DNA of 9,757 bases, taken from NCBI GenBank assembly GCA_964385305.1, contig CAYLOP010000116.1, positions 1 to 9,757 of the forward strand. Reading direction: 5' to 3'. This document shows, piece after piece, positions 5,444-9,757 of the stretch; positions within the stretch are counted from its first letter, which is position 1; each line of letters opens with the position of its first letter. Below the pieces are notes generated by a model. That model was given only the letters and a program-made list of their open reading frames with translations. It had not been told where the DNA came from and made no database searches. This DNA comes from CAYLOP01 sp964385305. GTDB taxonomy: Bacteria > Chloroflexota > Anaerolineae > Anaerolineales > E44-bin32. A program made the translations under genes and the position numbers.

Positions 5444-7857
5444 GCCTCGGCTTGATCTCGGATTACGCGGCATTCCGTCTTCGCATCCCGGAGGGGTGCT
5501 GGGACCTGGTAGCGCAGCCCGAGCCTTTCCCGCTTTTTGAAGCACTCTCCCTATCGCTTACGTGGCAGTCAGGCGCCCACCGTCATACCTGGGATGGCGG
5601 GATGGGAGCGGTGAACGCTACCAGGATTGCTGAGAAAGAATCTCCTCATGGCCCCTTGCGGTGCGTCACGGTTGAGCTTACTTCTCAGGGCGATGGGATC
5701 GCGAAACGTATCGAGTTCGCACTTGCCTCCGAAACGCCGCTTGCCCTATGGCGACTTCATCTCCAGAATGAATCCCAGCGTCCGATCCGACTCCATACCA
5801 TCGAGATGATGCGCCTTGGCTCAATGCCGAGGCGTTGGTCGTCGGGTTGGTCGCGCCGATTTCTATCCCAGAGAAGTGGGGTTTCCATGGGCGCGATGCG
5901 CTTGCAAGCGCAGACACCAGAGCTCGCTCTCCATACCCAAGGCTGGCAAAGCTGGTCGTATGCTGGCGCTCTGGGTGCCGAAGATCAATCGCCAAACACG
6001 CGTCTCGGACCCTTCACAGCACCTATCGAACTTAATGCGAGCACACGCCGCGCCCGTCGGCGGGGCGCGCGAGTATCGGATATGTTCGGCGTTATCGGGG
6101 ATCGGTCGGGCAGGCGCGGGGTTCTGGTGGGGTTTCTCTCGCAGTGTGCGGCTTTCGGTTGGCTCGAGGCGCGCTTGGACCCCCATTCTCCATACGTAAG
6201 CCTGCGCGCGGATGGAGATGCTGCTCGTATCGATCCGGGGTGCAGTTTTATGAGTGATTGGGCTTGTATTCAATTTGTCGATCTGGATTCGCCCGATCCT
6301 ATCGCCCCATATCTCGAAGCCGTCGCCCGTGAGAACGGTGCACGCGCCACATCACCGGTACCAGTGGGGTGGTGTTCGTGGTATCACCTCTTCCAGGGTG
6401 TAACACAGGGCGCTGTGGAAGATAACTTGGCGTGGTTGCAGCATCACCGATCCGAGGTGCCGATGGAAATGGTCCAGATCGATGATGGCTACGAAGCTGA
6501 GGTTGGCGATTGGCTCGATGTCAAGCATGGGGCATTTCCAGATGGAATGGCTGCGATGGCAGCTAAAATCCGTAGAGCGGGATTCAAGCCAGGCTTATGG
6601 CTGGCGCCGTTCGTTGCCAAGCCTGACTCCCAGATCCTGCGCGATCATCCGAAATGGGTTCTCTGCAATCGGTTGCGATTACCCATCAATGCGGGTTTCA
6701 TCTGGGACACCTTCGCGCGTGCCCTTGATCTCACACATCCAGAGGTGCTTGCGTATGTGCGTCGCGTTGTCGAGAATGCTGTCCAGAATTGGGGTTACGA
6801 TTACCTCAAGCTCGATTTCCTCTACGCTGGGGCTTTGCCGGGCCGGCGATACGACCCAACTGTGACAAGAGCCCAGGCGCTCAGCAACGCGTTTGAGTTG
6901 ATACGCGCAGCCTCAGGAGATGGAACAACGTTGGCCGGATGTGGCTGCCCATTGGGCACTGGTGTGGGATATTTTGATACCATGCGTATCGGCCCCGATG
7001 TGGCTCCGAATTGGCGCCCATCCTATCGGGGACTTACTCGGATGATCGAGCGTGAGACGATGATGCCAGCAGCATGGAATGCCATACGAAGTACACTGGG
7101 CAGGGCAGCGTGGCATCGGCGCTGGTGGGTCAATGATCCAGATTGCTTACTGATCCGTAGCGCGAACACGCGCCTTTCAGCCCCGGAGGTTCAGAGCCTG
7201 GCGACGGTGATTGCCATGAGCGCTGGATCGTTGATCCTCTCGGATGAGTTGCCCAAGCTAAGCGAGGAAAGGATCGCCTGGCTCACTCGGCTTCTGCCGC
7301 CGCTGCCTGGATCTGCATCGGTTATAGATTGGTTTGACTCTCCTTCGCCCGCTCGCCTAGCGCTGCCCCTGCGTGGTCCAGCTGGGGAGTGGTTCCTCCT
7401 GGCGTTCTTTAATTGGCAAGATACGAGCGCAGACCTCCAAGTTGAGATGGCTTTGCTTCCCATTGCATCTGCCAAACGGTATCACCTGGTAGACTTCTGG
7501 CGTGAAAGCTATGCTTGCGTTGAGGGTCCCGTCATTCGCTTTCGGGAGGTTCCTGGTCACGGCGTAAGACTTGTTTCCATTCGACCGGTTCTCGAAAAGC
7601 CGCAGTGGGTTGGGGACACCTTGCACATCTCACAGGGGTTGGCGGTGCAAAATCTTGGTATAGAATCGAATCAAATGATCGCAGACCTAGACCTGAACCG
7701 GCGTGCGCGTGGGACGGTTTGGGTGGCGCTTCCGGGGGCTCCAAGCAACGTGACGCTTGCGGGGCGATCCATCCCCTGGCGGCAGGTTGCGAAGGGGGTT
7801 TATTCGGTTGATTTAGACATCACCGATCCATCCAGCCTGAAGATCGAATGGAGTTGA
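5440..7857 (+). CDS. glycoside hydrolase family 36 alpha-galactosidase-like enzyme
   Basis: The 805-residue product has the three-part build of GH36: an N-terminal beta-sandwich (about 1-290), a TIM barrel (about 300-640) and a C-terminal beta domain (about 650-805). Family markers are GWQSWS (168-173), WCSWYH (311-316), QIDDGY (346-351), the nucleophile strand YLKLDFLY with D459, and the acid/base segment MRIGPDVAPNW with D520. Known GH36 members are retaining enzymes that release alpha-linked galactose, and some act on alpha-N-acetylgalactosamine or transfer galactose, so the exact sugar is open. There is no signal peptide, suggesting a cytoplasmic enzyme acting on imported oligosaccharides or glycosides. 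The ATG at 5440 overlaps the response-regulator stop by 4 nt and lacks its own strong ribosome site, so it is probably translated by coupling. No sugar transporter or other glycosidase is adjacent, which is unusual for an enzyme of this class. Confidence 0.9.
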   Translation: MSLGLISDYAAFRLRIPEGCWDLVAQPEPFPLFEALSLSLTWQSGAHRHTWDGGMGAVNATRIAEKESPHGPLRCVTVELTSQGDGIAKRIEFALASETPLALWRLHLQNESQRPIRLHTIEMMRLGSMPRRWSSGWSRRFLSQRSGVSMGAMRLQAQTPELALHTQGWQSWSYAGALGAEDQSPNTRLGPFTAPIELNASTRRARRRGARVSDMFGVIGDRSGRRGVLVGFLSQCAAFGWLEARLDPHSPYVSLRADGDAARIDPGCSFMSDWACIQFVDLDSPDPIAPYLEAVARENGARATSPVPVGWCSWYHLFQGVTQGAVEDNLAWLQHHRSEVPMEMVQIDDGYEAEVGDWLDVKHGAFPDGMAAMAAKIRRAGFKPGLWLAPFVAKPDSQILRDHPKWVLCNRLRLPINAGFIWDTFARALDLTHPEVLAYVRRVVENAVQNWGYDYLKLDFLYAGALPGRRYDPTVTRAQALSNAFELIRAASGDGTTLAGCGCPLGTGVGYFDTMRIGPDVAPNWRPSYRGLTRMIERETMMPAAWNAIRSTLGRAAWHRRWWVNDPDCLLIRSANTRLSAPEVQSLATVIAMSAGSLILSDELPKLSEERIAWLTRLLPPLPGSASVIDWFDSPSPARLALPLRGPAGEWFLLAFFNWQDTSADLQVEMALLPIASAKRYHLVDFWRESYACVEGPVIRFREVPGHGVRLVSIRPVLEKPQWVGDTLHISQGLAVQNLGIESNQMIADLDLNRRARGTVWVALPGAPSNVTLAGRSIPWRQVAKGVYSVDLDITDPSSLKIEWS

Positions 7858-8678
7858 GTGTGTTCGGCACGATCGATCAAACGATACAGCTTCTTGCGTT
7901 GCTTCTTTTCGTAAGCACACTCCTGGTTGTTTATGGGGGGTGGAGGCAGGTTCTTTCTGCGAGAAGCTTGCCTTATTTCCTGCTTCGTCAATCTCGCACG
8001 GTGCGCGGCTGGCGTTGGATCATGCTGGGTGTAGCGCTCGGAGTCCTGGGTTTGACCGTACAGGTATATGGGCGTCCGATCGCATACCGTATCATGCCGC
8101 CCACACCCTCTTCCACACCCACTGCGACGATTACGCGAACGCCGACGATCACACTGACCCCCTCGATTACTGCGACGCCGTCGATCACGCTTACACCATC
8201 GATCACGCCTACCGGAACGGCGACGTCGACACCTGGATTACCTGAAACGATCAGGGTCTTAATTCGTGAGACTGTAACACCAGCTGAGGATGCTGCCTTG
8301 AGCCCCATTCAAGTTGCACGTAGAATCGATGGTCTGAATCGGGCGCTCAACCCGGCAGAGACCTTCGAAAACCCCATCGGAAGGTTATACGGCGCGTTTA
8401 CCTACAACAATCTCCAGAATGGCCTGCGATGGACGGCGCTTTGGTATCGCGGGGATGAGGTGGTATGTATCGAGACCCAGGCGTGGGATGGCGACACGGG
8501 CGGCTTTGGCTTCACAGAGTGCGAGCTGGAGCGCTGGTTGCCTGGTAAGTATGAGATTCGCATGTTCCTCGGGGAACGCTGGAGGGTTTCAGCATCCTTC
8601 AGTGTGGAAGGTGAACCCCCGACGCCTACACCCACTCCGAGCGAGACGCCTACGGTGTCTAATACCCCAACGCCTTAA
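7848..8678 (+). CDS. two-helix membrane protein with Thr/Pro stalk and external domain
   Basis: The 276-residue product has two membrane helices (about 12-30 and 56-74). The loop between them is rich in arginine (R33, R39, R47, R50, R53), so it should face the cytoplasm with the long C-terminus outside. A Thr/Pro/Ser/Ile-rich stalk (about 84-128) contains hexapeptide repeats of the TPSITx type. The external region (about 140-250) looks beta-rich, with a Trp/Gly-rich core (LRWTALWYRGDEVV, WDGDTGGFGF) and a possible disulfide between C207 and C225. The protein ends in a second Pro/Thr tail (PTPTPTPSETPT), perhaps for cell-surface exposure. I recognise no named family; similar domains with Thr/Pro tails are, as far as I recall, common in Chloroflexota surface proteins. 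The ATG at 7848 overlaps the glycosidase gene by 10 nt. Function unknown. Confidence 0.8.
   Translation: MELSVFGTIDQTIQLLALLLFVSTLLVVYGGWRQVLSARSLPYFLLRQSRTVRGWRWIMLGVALGVLGLTVQVYGRPIAYRIMPPTPSSTPTATITRTPTITLTPSITATPSITLTPSITPTGTATSTPGLPETIRVLIRETVTPAEDAALSPIQVARRIDGLNRALNPAETFENPIGRLYGAFTYNNLQNGLRWTALWYRGDEVVCIETQAWDGDTGGFGFTECELERWLPGKYEIRMFLGERWRVSASFSVEGEPPTPTPTPSETPTVSNTPTP
8121..8210 (+). repeat. five 18-nt tandem units encoding TPSITx hexapeptides
   Basis: Within the membrane-protein gene, five in-frame units of 18 nt encode TATITR, TPTITL, TPSITA, TPSITL and TPSITP (residues 92-121). The last two to three units share most bases (for example CCATCGATCACGC against CCGTCGATCACGC). The array forms the extracellular stalk. 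Unit number may vary between strains, as in other coding tandem repeats. Confidence 0.75.
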
Positions 8679-8745
8679 TACATCCCAGGATCTTATCCGA
8701 CTATGACCTAACGGGGCTGCTTAGAAAGCAACTTAGCATGATGAT
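8679..8745. other. short gap between two converging genes
   Basis: These 67 nt separate the stop of the plus-strand operon from the stop of the minus-strand peptidase gene. TGCTT-AGA-AAGCA (8718-8730) and GCAT/ATGC (8736-8751) are the only symmetries. Both are short and lack a U-run, so I do not call a terminator. Confidence 0.5.
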
Positions 8746-9757
8746 CTATGCATTTCGTGGAAGTTTTTCGGGTAGATTGTGCGCAGCTTGGATCAGGTGT
8801 TGAACGGCGCGGTAGCCGCGTGAGAGCGGTTCGATCTGGATGTATTCATCCACCGTGTGTGCGCGTCCTCCAACCGTCAACCCTACGCACACCGCTGGGA
8901 ATCCAAGGCTGAGCGGGATGTTGGCATCTGTGGAGCCAATCTTGAGGATGTAGCGCTTCTCGCCCACTTCCTGGAGCGCTTCGACAGCTGCAAGGACGAG
9001 CGGATGGTCTTGCGGGATTCCACCACCGGGTCGGTCCCCAATGCGTTCACACAAGATTTTTACCTCGCCTTTTGAAAATTCTCTTACGAGCGCTTTTATC
9101 TGGCTGTCAAGCGTAAGAATGCACGACTCTTCTTCCGAGCGTAGATCGATTTCCATACTCGCCTGCCCGGCGATTGTGTTGATGCTCGTGCCACCCTCGA
9201 TTTGACCCACATTGAGCGACGTGCATGGCGAATGCGGTAAGGGAAGCCGGGCTATTTCTGCACCTAAGGAGAGTAGTGTGTGGATGGCGGAAGGACTCCC
9301 GGCGTTTGTCCAGGCGTGACCGCCTGGTGTCCTGACGGAGATCCGGTAGCGGTAAATCGGTAGACCGCGATGATAGATCTGCCCGTATGCCATACCCTCC
9401 AGGACGATGTAGGCAGATACATCGCCTCCGAAGCGCGCAACCACCTCCCGCATCCCCTTCAGATTTCCCAGTCCCTCCTCGCCCACCGTACCGACAAGCC
9501 ATACATCACCGCTCAATGGAGCGTTAGGGAGGTCACCAGCGAGTTCGATCAGCGCGGCGAGCGAGACGGTGTTGTCGCCGATACCTGGTCCATAGAGTTT
9601 ATCGCCCTCACGACGCCTGGTCAGGGGCACATCCATGGTGAATACGGTGTCAAGGTGTGCGCTTACGATCACGGGGGGAGCTGATCCCCCTGGAACTCTT
9701 CCGTAAACATTCCCTACCGCGTCACAGGATACATCCATGAGCTCCGCATCCTCAAAC
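8746..9757 (-). CDS. M20-family zinc metallopeptidase (N-terminus outside window)
   Basis: The frame stays open to the window edge, and the residues before MDVSC (FEDAEL) still read as normal M20 sequence (compare 'DAVGNVYGR' which follows). The true start therefore lies beyond 9757, with perhaps 30-50 residues missing. About 337 codons are visible. Metal-site motifs are present in order: SAHLDTV (His codon 9655-9657, with Asp two residues on), GPGIGDN, GEEGLGN (catalytic glutamate codon 9478-9480), VLEGM, and the C-terminal GGRAHTVDEY (His codon 8857-8859). The lid/dimerisation insert lies between VLEGM and the KIGSTDAN segment. Family members are cytoplasmic two-zinc aminopeptidases, tripeptidases, or deacylases such as ArgE/DapE/CPG2. 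The motifs do not settle which. It converges on the plus operon and is probably unrelated to it. Confidence 0.88.
   Translation of the reverse strand, partial: FEDAELMDVSCDAVGNVYGRVPGGSAPPVIVSAHLDTVFTMDVPLTRRREGDKLYGPGIGDNTVSLAALIELAGDLPNAPLSGDVWLVGTVGEEGLGNLKGMREVVARFGGDVSAYIVLEGMAYGQIYHRGLPIYRYRISVRTPGGHAWTNAGSPSAIHTLLSLGAEIARLPLPHSPCTSLNVGQIEGGTSINTIAGQASMEIDLRSEEESCILTLDSQIKALVREFSKGEVKILCERIGDRPGGGIPQDHPLVLAAVEALQEVGEKRYILKIGSTDANIPLSLGFPAVCVGLTVGGRAHTVDEYIQIEPLSRGYRAVQHLIQAAHNLPEKLPRNA

Noticed and set aside
8718..8730. Small hairpin TGCTT-AGA-AAGCA as a shared terminator of converging genes
   Set aside because: Only five base pairs, mostly AT/GC mixed, with no U-run on either strand.
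9107..9502. 131-residue minus-strand open frame
   Set aside because: It is a frame-shifted shadow of the M20 peptidase gene, which carries all the family motifs in its own frame.

Overview
The window (roughly 57% GC by eye) looks like a chromosomal segment of a Chloroflexota bacterium, most likely of the Anaerolineae type. The main clues are a lipoprotein with an SH3-like module and a membrane protein that both carry long Thr/Pro-rich linkers, a protein phosphatase fused to its own kinase-type ATPase domain, and a short cytoplasmic ZAS anti-sigma factor. This taxonomic call is an inference from protein style, not a database match. I see no rRNA, tRNA, CRISPR array, transposase or phage gene.

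Layout. (1) Positions 1-139 are non-coding and hold a strong G/C-tract hairpin and a fragment resembling a dispersed repeat. (2) Positions 140-1009, minus strand: a secreted lipoprotein with an SH3-like domain and an unrecognised C-terminal domain. (3) Positions 1010-1314 are non-coding with small palindromes. (4) Positions 1315-2641, minus strand: an operon read sigma factor (ECF) -> ZAS anti-sigma factor -> OsmC-like thiol peroxidase-family protein. (5) Positions 2642-2700 are a compact divergent control region with candidate promoters facing both ways. (6) Positions 2701-8678, plus strand: five tightly packed genes, namely GAF + PP2C/SpoIIE phosphatase + HATPase kinase domain, STAS anti-sigma-antagonist, single-domain response regulator, GH36 alpha-galactosidase-like enzyme, and a two-helix membrane protein with an external domain. 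Adjacent genes overlap by 4-11 nt or are 12 nt apart, so they probably share one transcript. (7) Positions 8746-9757, minus strand: an M20-family metallopeptidase whose N-terminus lies beyond the window edge.

How they may work together. The minus operon looks like a redox-type regulatory circuit: a sigma factor, a cysteine-rich zinc anti-sigma factor that would hold it, and a peroxide-related enzyme as a plausible output. The plus operon opens with a partner-switching module (phosphatase, kinase domain, STAS substrate) plus a receiver protein, and continues directly into a carbohydrate-active enzyme and a surface protein. The two most notable aspects are the head-to-head arrangement of two different anti-sigma-style systems across about 60 bp, and the translational coupling of a GH36 enzyme to a signalling cassette. 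The second could be an undescribed sugar-linked signalling unit, but the sequence alone cannot show that.
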